A stretch of DNA of 64,000 nt from Blastocatellia bacterium (GCA_003168335.1 PMSM01000003.1:186001-250000), one strand, 5' to 3'; counted from the first letter of the stretch, positions 35,276 through 44,483 are shown. Translations and numbers: made by a program. Notes: a model not told the origin generated them from the letters alone.

Positions 35276-36937
35276 TTACATGCTTGACTCGAGTGCTTCG
35301 GGTAATGAATCGCTGGAAGGATGGCCGAATTTCTGGTCGCTGCCGGCTTCGTCGAAGACGCAAACGCGATTTCGCCCGGCGCGTTTCGCACTGTAAAGCG
35401 CGGCGTCCGCGGCTATCACCAGGTCCGAGCGGGAAGATCCATGCGCTGGAAAAGTCGCGATGCCGATCGAGGCACTAAGATTTCCAAACCCCGGTATGTG
35501 AATCCCTTCGATGTGCGCGCGCAAACGCTCCGCCACGATCTGCGCGCCTTCTGAATAAGCCTGCGGCAGAATCAAAGCAAACTCGTCGCCGCCAAAGCGA
35601 GCGGCCGAATCGACTCCGCGTAGTTCCTGCCTGAAGCAAGCAGCCAACCGTCGCAGCGCGTCGTCGCCGGCATCGTGACCGGCCGAATCGTTCAACTGCT
35701 TGAATCGATCGAGGTCCAGCATCATCAGCGATAAAGGCTGGTGCTGCCTCCTGGCTACCTGCATCTCGCGATCGAACTGCATCTCGAAAGATCGGCGGTT
35801 ATAGCAACCGGTCAGCGCGTCGGTCAGCGCTTGCTGTTGAATTTGCGCGAACAAGCCGGCGTGATTCACAGCCACAGCCACCTGATTGGCGACCGTGCGC
35901 AATAAAAGAATTTCGTTTTCTCCCCAGACCCGGGCCGGCTCGGCGGCGGTCACCTGCAAGACGCCTATCAAACGCTCGTGGAAAATGAGCGGCACGGTTG
36001 CGTTGGGAAGATTTTCGTTGCCAGAGTCTGCTTCGTCATCAGCATCCTTAATAATGGTTTCGGGATGCTCAGCAAGACGCGAGCAATGCAGATCAAGATC
36101 GGCGATGATCTCGGCTTGTTTCGAAGCCATGTCCTCAGAACCGTCAGCGAAATAAAAATAATTCAACGCCTGCTCTGCTGTCTCTGCGTCGACACGCAAA
36201 GCACAGTTGCCGACATTTAACGCAGTCCCTACTTCATCGACTGTCTTCTGCAGGATGACTCCCAACTCCAGCGATTCGCGAATTGCGGTGGCAATTCTGT
36301 TGACCGCAATTTCGCGGCTGGCCTGCTCCTGCAGCAGGTGCGCGAGCTTCGTCGTGACGCTCACCGTCAGTTGCAGCGAGGTGGCCTTGGGCATTGAAGT
36401 GCGCACGGCTGTCCCAAATTCCGTTGCGTGATAAGGATGCTCGGCGCTTACGCGCGCCATCAGATACTCGAGCGCTGAGTAAACAATGTCGGGCTCAAAG
36501 GTCCAGAAAACTTCATCGCCGCCTAAGCGGCCTTGGTCCGCTCTGCCGCGCACGGTGGCTACCAAAGCAGAAAAGCGCGCATCCGCGATGACTACAAAAT
36601 GTTCGTTGACCTGAGTGTGTTTGGCCTGCGGCAGGATTACCGGGGCGGCCAGCGACCTGGCGCCCACGCCGGTGACGAGTTCGTTGAGCGGGTCAGCCTG
36701 GTCAACGAAAAAGAAAGCGCGGCGTCCTCCGCGAGCGAGGTCGCGCACGCGAGCTTTCTCGCGCGCGGGCCGCTTGGCGGAGAGTGGCAGACTCTCAATG
36801 ACCAGCGCGCCGAGATTATTTTCCAGCACCACATCCTCGAAGTAGCGATGCAACTGGAGAATCGTCGAATAGGCACACCGAACCGGCGTGAGCTGGCGCG
36901 GGTGCTGGGTCAGAAGTACATCGTAAAGTGAATGCAT
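35276..36937 (-). CDS. DICT-GAF-GGDEF diguanylate cyclase
   Basis: Start at ATG 36937 (MHSLYDVLLTQHPRQLTPV); the longer frame uses an upstream TTG. The N-terminal ~150 residues resemble a DICT sensory domain, which is associated with diguanylate cyclases and two-component proteins. A GAF-like domain follows (about 200-380, with IFHERLIGVLQVTAAEPARV), then a GGDEF domain of ~165 residues with the intact active site RFGGDEFALIL and ALTDALTGCYNRRSF. It should make c-di-GMP. No EAL domain or membrane helix is seen. Confidence 0.85.
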   Translation of the reverse strand: MHSLYDVLLTQHPRQLTPVRCAYSTILQLHRYFEDVVLENNLGALVIESLPLSAKRPAREKARVRDLARGGRRAFFFVDQADPLNELVTGVGARSLAAPVILPQAKHTQVNEHFVVIADARFSALVATVRGRADQGRLGGDEVFWTFEPDIVYSALEYLMARVSAEHPYHATEFGTAVRTSMPKATSLQLTVSVTTKLAHLLQEQASREIAVNRIATAIRESLELGVILQKTVDEVGTALNVGNCALRVDAETAEQALNYFYFADGSEDMASKQAEIIADLDLHCSRLAEHPETIIKDADDEADSGNENLPNATVPLIFHERLIGVLQVTAAEPARVWGENEILLLRTVANQVAVAVNHAGLFAQIQQQALTDALTGCYNRRSFEMQFDREMQVARRQHQPLSLMMLDLDRFKQLNDSAGHDAGDDALRRLAACFRQELRGVDSAARFGGDEFALILPQAYSEGAQIVAERLRAHIEGIHIPGFGNLSASIGIATFPAHGSSRSDLVIAADAALYSAKRAGRNRVCVFDEAGSDQKFGHPSSDSLPEALESSM

Positions 36938-37063
36938 TTGGAAGAGCCTGCCGGGCTGCAGAGGTGAAGACTTGTCGGGGAAACAAGCCAAGGCTATTTT
37001 TGCATTTCCCAACCGTGTTTGTCTATGAAATTTTTCGGCGACTATGTTGAGGTTTTGGCCGTT

Positions 37064-37486
37064 TTATTGGAGTTTTATGTAGCTTGTGACCGCAGATGCC
37101 ACCGGTACCTGCTGATCATTTGTGACTTCAACTGACAGGACGAAGAGACGCCGTCCGCCGCGGACGATTCGGGCCGTGGCGGTAAGGCGGCCGGCGCTCA
37201 TGGGGCGCAGATAATGAATGGTTAGATCGGTGGTGGTGACGCGTTCATTAAGTTCCAACTGAGTGAGGACCGCAAAGGCAGCGGCCGTATCGATCAGCGA
37301 GGCGACCGCGCCGCCGTGAACTACGCCCTGGTTCTGTCTCAGTTCGTCGCGAACTTCCAAATGAATGCTGACTTCGCCCCGGCTTATCTCGCCAAGTTCA
37401 AGACCGATTAACTTCGCGTAAGGAACTGAGGCAAAGGCTTCGCGCGCCCGCGCCACGCGGGCCGGATCCAAATCATTTTCGGTCAT
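37064..37486 (-). CDS. PaaI-type hotdog thioesterase
   Basis: The 140-residue protein shows the hotdog-fold signature QGVVHGGAVASLIDTAAAFA (about residues 54-73), with the catalytic-region His-Gly-Gly and Asp, and TTDLTIHYLRPMSAGRLTA. It likely cleaves an acyl-CoA thioester. Its ATG overlaps the YbjQ-like gene's stop in an ATGA junction, so it is the third gene of a coupled unit. The specific acyl substrate is not predictable. Confidence 0.8.
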   Translation of the reverse strand: MTENDLDPARVARAREAFASVPYAKLIGLELGEISRGEVSIHLEVRDELRQNQGVVHGGAVASLIDTAAAFAVLTQLELNERVTTTDLTIHYLRPMSAGRLTATARIVRGGRRLFVLSVEVTNDQQVPVASAVTSYIKLQ

Positions 37487-37890
37487 GATCGGTAACCAGC
37501 ATCGGTTGGCTCGACGATCACGGCGGTTCCGTAGGCAAGCACTTCAGTGACCCCGGTTGCAATTTCAGTCGTGTCATAGCGCACGCCGATGATCGCGTTG
37601 GCGCCAATCTCCGAAGCGTGCTGGATCAGGATCTCGAACGCGTCAGATCGCGTTTCTTCGCACATCTTTGTCCAAATCGTGATATTGCCGCCAACCAGTT
37701 GTTGGAACGTCGCGCCCAGCGTCGCAAACATGTTGCGCGAACGGACCACGATGCCGCGCACCACCCCGAGAGTTTGCATCACGCGAAAGTTCGGCAACTC
37801 AAATGCCGTGGTGGCCATTTGATGAGACACTGAATAGCGCCGCGGACTGACTTCGTACGGCGTGCGCTGGGCTACGGGATCGATATTCAT
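37483..37890 (-). CDS. YbjQ/UPF0145 (heavy-metal-binding-like) protein
   Basis: The 135-residue protein carries a ~24-residue extension before MATTAFELPNFRVMQTLGVV. GIVVRSRNMFATLGATFQQL, EILIQHASEIGANAIIGVRY and YGTAVIV are characteristic of the UPF0145/YbjQ family, a pentameric fold of unclear function. The start is supported by an ATGA overlap with the upstream alkyltransferase-like gene. Confidence 0.8.
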   Translation of the reverse strand: MNIDPVAQRTPYEVSPRRYSVSHQMATTAFELPNFRVMQTLGVVRGIVVRSRNMFATLGATFQQLVGGNITIWTKMCEETRSDAFEILIQHASEIGANAIIGVRYDTTEIATGVTEVLAYGTAVIVEPTDAGYRS

Positions 37891-38291
37891 GAGCGATCTC
37901 CTTTTTTTGGCTGACGTCGATACAACTCGGTGCGGGCTTTTGCGGTTTCCGTCTTTTCGATCTTCTTTGGAGCCGGATGCCAGATGAAAGTCTCCAGGTC
38001 ACAGCTACCGCCGGCCGTGAACTTTACATCTTCAGCTTCCAGCATGCGTTGTTGCTTGTCCGCCGGCAGCACCACGCGACCCGTCGAACAGCGACCTTGC
38101 GAGTTAATAACGCGATGCCACGGCGTCTTTCTCTCATCCGCGCCATGCATCACGAATCCAACCGTGCGCGGAGTGTAGCCCGCGCCGAGGATGTAGGCAA
38201 TCTGCCCATACGTCATCACCCGGCCGCGCGGAATCCGGCGCACGATTTTGTAAACTCGTTCGCGATATTGTCGGTCAGGCTTCTGCTTCAT
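37887..38291 (-). CDS. alkyltransferase-like protein (Atl-type, MGMT fold)
   Basis: The 134-residue protein has the MGMT DNA-binding fold (ERVYKIVRRIPRGRVMTYGQ, VGFVMHGADERKTPWHRVIN). At the active site PCHRV of true methyltransferases is PWHRV (Trp58), so the reactive cysteine is missing. Atl proteins of this kind bind alkylated guanine and hand it to nucleotide excision repair. A Lys/Arg-rich C-terminal extension follows residue ~110. It is the first gene of the coupled operon with YbjQ and the thioesterase. Confidence 0.85.
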   Translation of the reverse strand: MKQKPDRQYRERVYKIVRRIPRGRVMTYGQIAYILGAGYTPRTVGFVMHGADERKTPWHRVINSQGRCSTGRVVLPADKQQRMLEAEDVKFTAGGSCDLETFIWHPAPKKIEKTETAKARTELYRRQPKKGDRS

Positions 38292-38325
38292 TGTCGGTCA
38301 ATAGGTCCAATAGGTCGTATTGGTC

Positions 38326-38958
38326 CTATGCAGTTCTCAGAACCGCTCGCGCCGGAGCGCCGTCACCCGCCCCTTCGGCAATCTTCAAAGGCAGACAAAT
38401 CAATTCATAATCGCCGGCGGGCACGGCGCTTAGGTTGAGCCCTTCGACGATGACTACATTGTGCGAGAGCAAAGCCAGGTGCGTGCGATGATGGCCGGAG
38501 TGAAACTTTTCAATTGAGAGATAGTCGGTGCCCACCAGTTTCACTCCCAAGCCGACAAGTCTATCGGCCGCTGCGGGCGAAAGATGAGTAAAGTCTTTGC
38601 GAAAACCTTCGTTCCAGAAGTTTGAATTGCGCGTGTGAAACAACACGCGCTCGACTTGATCCAGATCGCATTTGGCCAGAAAATCCGGATCGATTTCCGC
38701 CACCTCGTCAGGCACGCGAATCACTCGGGCCGGTCCAATCAAGACATCAAGCGACAGCGCCTCGATTTTCCGGGCCCCTTCGATAAAATGCGCGGGGGCA
38801 TCGACGTGCGTACCGGTATGAGCGCCGAATTGCAGGAACGAAACATTCGCGGAATCGCCTTTTGCCAGCGCCGACCAGGCCTTAATCTCGATGCCCGGAT
38901 CGCCTTCGTAAACCGGCATCCCGGATCGGATGGGAACTGTGATGTCGTAAATCGCCAT
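38326..38958 (-). CDS. cyclase family protein (kynurenine formamidase-like)
   Basis: Start at ATG 38958 (MAIYDITVPIRSGMPVYEGD), the usual family N-terminus. The 210-residue product contains the metal-binding motif HTGTHVDAPAHF (about residues 47-58) and VGTDYLSIEKF. Members hydrolyse N-formylkynurenine or other cyclic amides; no tryptophan-degradation genes are adjacent, so the substrate is open. Confidence 0.85.
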   Translation of the reverse strand: MAIYDITVPIRSGMPVYEGDPGIEIKAWSALAKGDSANVSFLQFGAHTGTHVDAPAHFIEGARKIEALSLDVLIGPARVIRVPDEVAEIDPDFLAKCDLDQVERVLFHTRNSNFWNEGFRKDFTHLSPAAADRLVGLGVKLVGTDYLSIEKFHSGHHRTHLALLSHNVVIVEGLNLSAVPAGDYELICLPLKIAEGAGDGAPARAVLRTA

Positions 38959-39026
38959 CTTGTGTTTTGTCACTGTCGCCGACAAATATAGACGTAAAGC
39001 GACGAAGGGCAAAGTGGCCCGCGTTT

Positions 39027-39088
39027 AGAGTACCAACTTTCAGTTAGGTTCTTATCGTCGACAAAAGCCCGACTGAAGTTGGTACTCT
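39027..39088. repeat. inverted repeat upstream of mqnA
   Basis: AGAGTACCAACTTTCAGT is mirrored by ACTGAAGTTGGTACTCT 27 bases later. The 17-18-bp arms match apart from one inserted T. It separates divergent genes and belongs to the palindromic repeats typical of this chromosome. Confidence 0.5.
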
Positions 39089-39104
39089 GAACCTCGCGTC
39101 CTTT

Positions 39105-39133
39105 TTGCGATGCCTCAAGGGCTGCGTTAGGAT
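39105..39133 (+). promoter_or_regulatory. candidate promoter of mqnA
   Basis: TTGCGA and TAGGAT with a 17-base spacer lie just upstream; the SD TAGGAG (39136-39141) follows. The -10 is so close to the start (39146) that the transcript would have a very short leader. Confidence 0.3.
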
Positions 39134-39145
39134 TTAGGAGACCTT

Positions 39146-39967
39146 ATGAATGAAAGCCCCAATGCCCGTCTGCCGCGGATTGCCGCGTCAAGCTATCTCA
39201 ACACTGCTCCGCTGATTTGGAGCTTCCTCCACGGGCCAAAACAAAACGCGGTAAGACTGTTCACACATCAGGCGCCATCGCGTTGTGCTGAGATGCTGGC
39301 GAGCGGTGAAGTCGACGCCGCGTTGGTTCCGGTGATCGAGTATCAACGCGTTCCTGACATCGCTATCGTGCCGGACGTTTGTGTTGGCTCACACGCCGCG
39401 GTCCGCAGCGTCGTCATCGCGAGCAAACTTAACAACCTGAAGAAGGTAAAACGCGTAGCCCTCGACGATTCATCTCGGACTTCAGTTGCACTCGTCAAAA
39501 TCATCTTTCGCGAGTTCCTCGGCTTTGAGCCGCAGTGGCAAATCTCGCGGCCGGACCTCAGGTCTATGCTTGAGCACAACGACGCGGCCTTGATCATCGG
39601 CGACCCGGCGATGAAGATTCCTCCCGATCAGTTCCGCATCTTCGACCTGGCGACTTTGTGGCACGACTTCACCGGCTTTGGATTTGTGTTTGCGATGTGG
39701 ATGAGGCGCTGGGACAATGTCGAAGCAGTTCCCGCGGTTGATTTTGCCGGCGCGCGCGATGAGGGACTAGCGCATCTGGATGAGATTGCGGCCGGCTACG
39801 AGGACAAGCTCGCCTTGTCATTCGACGAGATCAAAGACTACCTGACCCGGAACATCGCGTTTCAGATGGATGACGGAATGAAGAAGGGCCTGGAGCTTTA
39901 TTTTGAGCTGGCGCACAAGCACAAATTGATTCAGACAAGCAGAGTGGTGGAGTTCACTCCGTCTTAA
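39146..39967 (+). CDS. mqnA: chorismate dehydratase MqnA (futalosine menaquinone pathway)
   Basis: The 273-residue protein matches MqnA in length and pattern. RIAASSYLNTAPLIWSFLHG at the N-terminus is the characteristic ligand-binding loop; ASGEVDAALVPVIEY, VALDDSSRTSVALVKII and ALIIGDPAM are conserved core elements of this periplasmic-binding-protein-like fold. It converts chorismate to 3-enolpyruvyl-benzoate, the first step of the futalosine route. mqnC, a later enzyme, lies at 61318 in the same window, but mqnB, mqnD and mqnE are not seen. SD TAGGAG precedes the ATG. Confidence 0.88.
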   Translation: MNESPNARLPRIAASSYLNTAPLIWSFLHGPKQNAVRLFTHQAPSRCAEMLASGEVDAALVPVIEYQRVPDIAIVPDVCVGSHAAVRSVVIASKLNNLKKVKRVALDDSSRTSVALVKIIFREFLGFEPQWQISRPDLRSMLEHNDAALIIGDPAMKIPPDQFRIFDLATLWHDFTGFGFVFAMWMRRWDNVEAVPAVDFAGARDEGLAHLDEIAAGYEDKLALSFDEIKDYLTRNIAFQMDDGMKKGLELYFELAHKHKLIQTSRVVEFTPS

Positions 39968-40157
39968 GGGACGGATACTGTTCCAGTTGCTCCGCAGTAT
40001 TCTCTTTCAGAGCTTCGCGAGAAATAGATTGAAGCTTCTTTACTATTTCAATTTTCTTCTCGAAGGGCAGATTGGCGAGTCGCCGCCTTCGCTCCTCTTT
40101 CGCTCGAAACAGATCCTCAACTGTCATCTTTGAAAGATCGAAATCGCGGTCGTTCAT
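39954..40157 (-). CDS. small charged helical protein, unknown function
   Basis: The second of two adjacent ATG codons (40157) has the better SD spacing (GGAG, 5 bases). The ~67-residue product (MNDRDFDLSKMTVEDLFRAK, then ERRRRLANLPFEKKIEIVKK) is all-helical, without cysteines. The shape resembles small antitoxin-type proteins, but no toxin gene is adjacent. Its end overlaps the mqnA 3' end by 14 bases. The SD and protein-like content support a real gene. Confidence 0.55.
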   Translation of the reverse strand: MNDRDFDLSKMTVEDLFRAKEERRRRLANLPFEKKIEIVKKLQSISREALKENTAEQLEQYPSLKTE

Positions 40158-40188
40158 CATCTCTCCCCAGATTCGTCGGAAGCCGATG

Positions 40189-41508
40189 CTACTTCGCCAT
40201 CAGCGCTTCGATCTCCTGCGCATCCTTGGGCACCTTATGCGTCAGCACGCGCGCGCCGTTCGCCGTCACCAGCACATCATCTTCGATGCGTACGCCGATG
40301 CCCAGATACTTTGCCGGCACGTCCTGGTTGAATCCTTCGGGAATGTTCTTTGTGTCCGGCGAGATGTAGAGCCCCGGCTCGATCGTCATGACCATGCCGA
40401 CCTCAGCCGCGCGCGATTCGCCGTTGAAGTAGTAGCGGCCCGCGTCGTGGACATCAATGCCGAGGTAATGGCCGAGGTTGTGCATGTAGAACTGCATGTA
40501 CTTCTTTTCTTCGATCAGTTTCTTTGGATCGCCCTTCAGCAGACCCAACCGGACCATTCCTGCCGTCAGCATTTCGACTGAGTGAGTTTTCAGATCCTCG
40601 AGCCGCACGCCGGGACGGACCATGTCGATGCAGGACATCTGCGTTTCCAGCACCAGGTCGTAAATGTCGCGTTGCGCCGCCGTGAACTTGCCGTTGATCG
40701 GAAACGTGCGGGTGATGTCTGAAGCGTAACCCTTATATTCAGCGCCCGCGTCAACCAGCAACAGATCGCCGTCGTGCAGCGTGTCCATGTTGGTTATGTA
40801 GTGCAGCACGGTCGCGTTCGCGCCCGAGCCGATGATCGATGTGTAGGACGGACCGGCAGAGCCCTCGCGCCGGAAGAAAGCCTCGAGCATCGCCTCCACT
40901 TCGTATTCTTTCATGCCCGGCCCCACGGCTTTCATTGCTTCGACGTGGGCCTCGGCGGCAATGTCGGCCGCGCGCTGCATGATCTCGACCTCGGCGTCGC
41001 TCTTGAGCACGCGCATCTCGTGAATGATCGTGGTCGGATCGATGATCTTCGCAGGTGGTTCGAGGGGCTTGCGATTCGTCTCGCGCATCAGCGAGAGTTG
41101 CCGGATAATCTTGCTGTCAAGCTCAGGGCTGCCGTTGCCGAACGCGTAGTAGAGACTCGCCGGCCCGTCGAGAATCTCGGCCAGCTTGGCATCGAAGTCG
41201 GCCACTGGAAACGATTCGTCGGCGCTGTAGTCGCGTACTGCGCCTTCGACGCCGGCGCGATAGCCATCCCAGATTTCGCGTTCGGGATCGCGCGGCCGCA
41301 CGAACAGCGTGAACTTCTTTTCGCTCGCCGGTGCGATGACGGCAATCGCGTCCGGCTCTTCGAAGCCAGTCAGATAAAAGAAGTCGGAGTTTTGGCGATA
41401 GCGATAGTTAGTGTCGTGCGAGCGCACGGCCTCGCCCGCGGCGGGAATGATAGCGACGGACTTTGGGTCCATGCGGCGCATGAATTCGGCAAGCTGCGGT
41501 TTAAGCAT
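40189..41508 (-). CDS. pepP: Xaa-Pro aminopeptidase (aminopeptidase P)
   Basis: The 439-residue protein starts after a strong SD (GAGGAG). The N-terminal domain (MLKPQLAEFMRRMDPKSVAI, DFFYLTGFEEPDAI) is the creatinase-like domain of aminopeptidase P. The catalytic 'pita-bread' domain carries the metal ligands: LLLVDAGAEYKGYASDITRT (two Asp), NLGHYLGIDVHD (His), TIEPGLY (Glu) and GIGVRIEDDVLV (Glu). It removes N-terminal residues before proline. A full-length, single-gene unit. Confidence 0.88.
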   Translation of the reverse strand: MLKPQLAEFMRRMDPKSVAIIPAAGEAVRSHDTNYRYRQNSDFFYLTGFEEPDAIAVIAPASEKKFTLFVRPRDPEREIWDGYRAGVEGAVRDYSADESFPVADFDAKLAEILDGPASLYYAFGNGSPELDSKIIRQLSLMRETNRKPLEPPAKIIDPTTIIHEMRVLKSDAEVEIMQRAADIAAEAHVEAMKAVGPGMKEYEVEAMLEAFFRREGSAGPSYTSIIGSGANATVLHYITNMDTLHDGDLLLVDAGAEYKGYASDITRTFPINGKFTAAQRDIYDLVLETQMSCIDMVRPGVRLEDLKTHSVEMLTAGMVRLGLLKGDPKKLIEEKKYMQFYMHNLGHYLGIDVHDAGRYYFNGESRAAEVGMVMTIEPGLYISPDTKNIPEGFNQDVPAKYLGIGVRIEDDVLVTANGARVLTHKVPKDAQEIEALMAK

Positions 41509-41596
41509 CGGCTCTCCTCGATGGTGGCAAAATTGGAAGTCGTATTGTAGCCGAGACTGAGTGCAGGCGGAAACGGCGAGCCGACAAAGAACGTTG

Positions 41597-41737
41597 CTTT
41601 GCGTTCCTTTGCGAAAGCCTTTGCGACCTTTGCGTTTGATGTTCTAACTTGAGGCAGTCTCATTTCTCTGGTGGCAGCTCTCGGAACTGGGATCTTAACG
41701 CAAAGGGACGCCAAGTGGCCCGCAAAGGAACGCAAAG
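41597..41737. repeat. perfect 17-bp inverted repeat ('CGCAAAG' family)
   Basis: CTTTGCGTTCCTTTGCG (41597-41613) and its exact reverse complement (41721-41737) flank ~107 bases. Further CGCAAAG units lie near each arm. It is a mobile-palindrome-type repeat in the gap between pepP and the aldehyde dehydrogenase. Confidence 0.55.
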
Positions 41738-41788
41738 ACATCAACAGTCGCCTTCCTTTGGTTCTAATTCTGCGCGATAATCGCCGCC

Positions 41789-43366
41789 ATGGCCCAAACC
41801 ATGCCAGTCAGGTCCTCCGGAGCAGAACTCGTCTCACGCAATCCGGCCACCGGTGAAGAGATTGGCCGCGCGCCACAGACGATGCCCGAAGAAGTCGCCC
41901 GCGCCGTCGGACGAGCCAGAGAAGCGCAACCCGAATGGTCCAAACGACGTTTCAGCGAACGCGGCCGCCTGATCATGAAGGCGCGAAAGATCATCTTGAA
42001 CGAGATGGAAGAGATTGCTCTGCTCATCTCGCGTGAAACCGGCAAGCCGGTGTCGGAAGCGTTCTCGATGGAGTTGGCGACGACGCTCGATCTGATGCAG
42101 TACTTCGCGCGCAAAGCTGCGAGCCTGCTAAGCCCGAGACGAATCAGTGTCGGCCAGTATGCTTTGATGGGCCGTTCGTCTTATGAAATTTACAAACCGC
42201 TTGGCGTCGTTGGCATTATCTCGCCCTGGAACTTTCCCTGGGCCACGCCGCTCGACGAGGTAGTAATGGCGCTCCTGGCCGGGAATACGGTCGTGCTGAA
42301 GCCCAGCGAACTGACGCCGCTGACCGGACTCAAGATCAAAGATGTTTTTGATCGCGCCGGCCTGGCTGATGGAGTCTTGGAGGTCGTCACCGGCGATGGC
42401 TCGACGGGTGCGGCCCTGGTGGGCGCCGGCGTCGATAAGATCATCTTCACTGGCAGCGTGGCGACCGGCAAGCGCGTAGCCGAAGCAGCGGCGAAATATC
42501 TGACGCCGGTGGTGCTGGAACTCGGCGGCAAAGATCCGATGATCGTTCTGGATGACGCAAACATTCCCAACGCAGCGCGAGGGGCCATCTGGGGCGCTTT
42601 CGCCAACTCGGGTCAATGTTGTGCGGCGGTAGAACGCTGCTATGTTCATGAAAGCATCGCCGAGCGATTCATTACCGAGGTCGTTACTGAGACGAAGCGT
42701 CTGCGGCAAAGCATCGGCACCGAACAGACTGCCGACGTGGGAGCGATGACCAGTGAGCGTCAGTTGCTCGCCGTTCAAAGGCACGTAGATGAGGCCATTG
42801 ATAAAGGCGCGACGGCACTTACGGGTGGCGACCGGGTTCCCGATTCGGCCGGGCCTTTCTTTGAGCCAACAGTCCTGGTCAACGTGAACCACGACATGGA
42901 CGTGATGCGCGATGAAACCTTCGGTCCAGTGCTTCCAATCATGACCTTCAAGACTGACGAAGAGGCCGTTCGACTTGCGAACGACAGCATATATGGTCTG
43001 ACCGCAAGTGTCTGGACCGGCAACATCGCGCGCGGCCGGCGCCTGGCTGAGCGCATCGATGCCGGCACCGTGATGATTAACGAAGTTCTCTACACCCATG
43101 GCATCGCGTCGACGCCCTGGGGCGGCGTTAAGCAAAGTGGCCTGGGTCACACCCATGGCCGCCGGGGATTGCTTGAACTCGTAAGCGCGCGGCATATACA
43201 TGTCAATCGCCTCTCTTTCCTGCCCGATCTCTGGTGGTTTGGATACACACCGGAGGCAGGCCGGTTATTTCGCGGCTTTGCGCGGCGATTTGCCTCGGGT
43301 TCGATCTTCCAAGCTATGCTGTTGCTGCCCCAAATGATTCGCCGCCTTACAGAACGCCGGCCTTGA
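41789..43366 (+). CDS. NAD(P)+-dependent aldehyde dehydrogenase
   Basis: The 525-residue protein has the complete ALDH fold: VISPWNFPW-type motif (GIISPWNFPWATPLDEVVMA), nucleotide-binding IFTGSVATGKRVAEAAAK, catalytic Glu in LELGGKDPMIV (about residue 244), catalytic Cys in NSGQCCAAVERC (about 276-277), and EEAVRLANDSIYGLTASVW. Terminal ~40 residues extend past the usual end and include a Trp-rich hydrophobic stretch. It oxidises an aldehyde to an acid. The substrate is not predictable. Confidence 0.9.
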   Translation: MAQTMPVRSSGAELVSRNPATGEEIGRAPQTMPEEVARAVGRAREAQPEWSKRRFSERGRLIMKARKIILNEMEEIALLISRETGKPVSEAFSMELATTLDLMQYFARKAASLLSPRRISVGQYALMGRSSYEIYKPLGVVGIISPWNFPWATPLDEVVMALLAGNTVVLKPSELTPLTGLKIKDVFDRAGLADGVLEVVTGDGSTGAALVGAGVDKIIFTGSVATGKRVAEAAAKYLTPVVLELGGKDPMIVLDDANIPNAARGAIWGAFANSGQCCAAVERCYVHESIAERFITEVVTETKRLRQSIGTEQTADVGAMTSERQLLAVQRHVDEAIDKGATALTGGDRVPDSAGPFFEPTVLVNVNHDMDVMRDETFGPVLPIMTFKTDEEAVRLANDSIYGLTASVWTGNIARGRRLAERIDAGTVMINEVLYTHGIASTPWGGVKQSGLGHTHGRRGLLELVSARHIHVNRLSFLPDLWWFGYTPEAGRLFRGFARRFASGSIFQAMLLLPQMIRRLTERRP

Positions 43367-43398
43367 TAAAATTTTTTCTTCCCTGGAAAAATCAGCGA

Positions 43399-43407
43399 TG
43401 CTATACT
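43399..43407 (+). promoter_or_regulatory. candidate extended -10 promoter element
   Basis: TGCTATACT matches an extended -10 (TG-N-TATACT) 80 bases upstream of the EXORDIUM-like gene. No good -35 is seen, which extended -10 promoters can tolerate. Confidence 0.35.
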
Positions 43408-43486
43408 GCCCGCCGCCCACTACACTGACTCGGCGCCCCTTCCGAGTTTGACTTCGACTTTCTTGATGTTACAGGGAGGACCTTCC

Positions 43487-44446
43487 ATGAAAAGATTCGT
43501 AGGCGTTCTAGTAGGAGTTTTTCTGCTGGCTTCCGTCTGTCTGCTCGGCGTGGTGTTTTCGCAAGGGCAATCGGAACTGGCCAACCCACAAAAGGTCAAG
43601 CATCGCATGCGCAATGACTCTGACGAAGACAAGAACAAAGATGAGCATCCGGGTGACGAGCAGTTGGGTGAGGCAGGTAGGGCTGCCAGGGCCCGGCCAG
43701 GAAGCAACGGCATCACCTATCATGGCGGGCCGGTGATCACCGGAACCACGAATGTGTATTACATCTGGTACGGCAACTGGAGCGGAAATACCGCCACGAC
43801 TATCCTGACCGATTTTGCCGGCGGCATTGGAGGCTCGCCCTATTTCAATATCAACACGACCTACTACAATTCAGCCAACACGCACGTCCTCAATGCTGTT
43901 GTTTTCCACGGAAGTACGGTCGATAACTACTCGCATGGCACTAGTCTCAGTGACAGTGCGATTCAAGCAGTCGTCAGCTCCGCAATCAGCAGCGGCGCGC
44001 TGCCAAAGGATACCAACGGCATTTACTTCGTGCTGACGTCAGCAGACGTGACCGCGAGCAGTGGTTTCTGCACTCAGTATTGTGGCTGGCACACCCATGG
44101 AACGATCTCTGGATCCGACATCAAGTATTCCTTTGTCGGTAATCCGGATCGTTGTCCGTCAGCGTGTGAAGCTCAAACGAAAGGACCGAACGGCAACGCC
44201 GGCGCGGATGGCATGGCTTCGATCGTTGCACATGAGTTGGAAGAAGCTGTGACGGATCCCGATCTGAACGCCTGGTATGATTCGCGTGGCGCAGAGAACG
44301 CCGACAAATGTGCCTGGACGTTCGGTACAACTACCACACTTCCCAGCGGCGCGGTTTACAACATGACTCTGGGCAGTCGCAACTATCTGATTCAGCGTAA
44401 TTGGGTCAATGCCTCGGGCGGCTTTTGCGCAAAGAGTTATCCATGA
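43487..44446 (+). CDS. secreted EXORDIUM-like (phosphate-induced protein 1 family) protein
   Basis: Start at ATG 43487 with a perfect SD (GGGAGGA). The 319-residue product has a signal peptide (residues 1-24), an acidic stretch (DSDEDKNKDEHPGDEQ), then a domain resembling plant EXORDIUM/PHI-1 proteins: ITYHGGPVITGTTNVYYIWY, GSPYFNINTTYYN, GIYFVLTSADVTASSGFC and CGWHTHGT. ASIVAHELEEAVTDPDLNAW contains His-Glu and an acidic set that resembles a zinc site. Four or more cysteines suggest disulfides. It is probably extracellular; the function in bacteria is unknown. Confidence 0.75.
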   Translation: MKRFVGVLVGVFLLASVCLLGVVFSQGQSELANPQKVKHRMRNDSDEDKNKDEHPGDEQLGEAGRAARARPGSNGITYHGGPVITGTTNVYYIWYGNWSGNTATTILTDFAGGIGGSPYFNINTTYYNSANTHVLNAVVFHGSTVDNYSHGTSLSDSAIQAVVSSAISSGALPKDTNGIYFVLTSADVTASSGFCTQYCGWHTHGTISGSDIKYSFVGNPDRCPSACEAQTKGPNGNAGADGMASIVAHELEEAVTDPDLNAWYDSRGAENADKCAWTFGTTTTLPSGAVYNMTLGSRNYLIQRNWVNASGGFCAKSYP

Positions 44447-44483
44447 GTCAGGTCTGAGTCTGAATTCGCCCGATCAAAAAAAG

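Noticed and set aside
42128-43201. 357-residue minus-strand open frame
   Set aside because: Antisense shadow of the aldehyde dehydrogenase.
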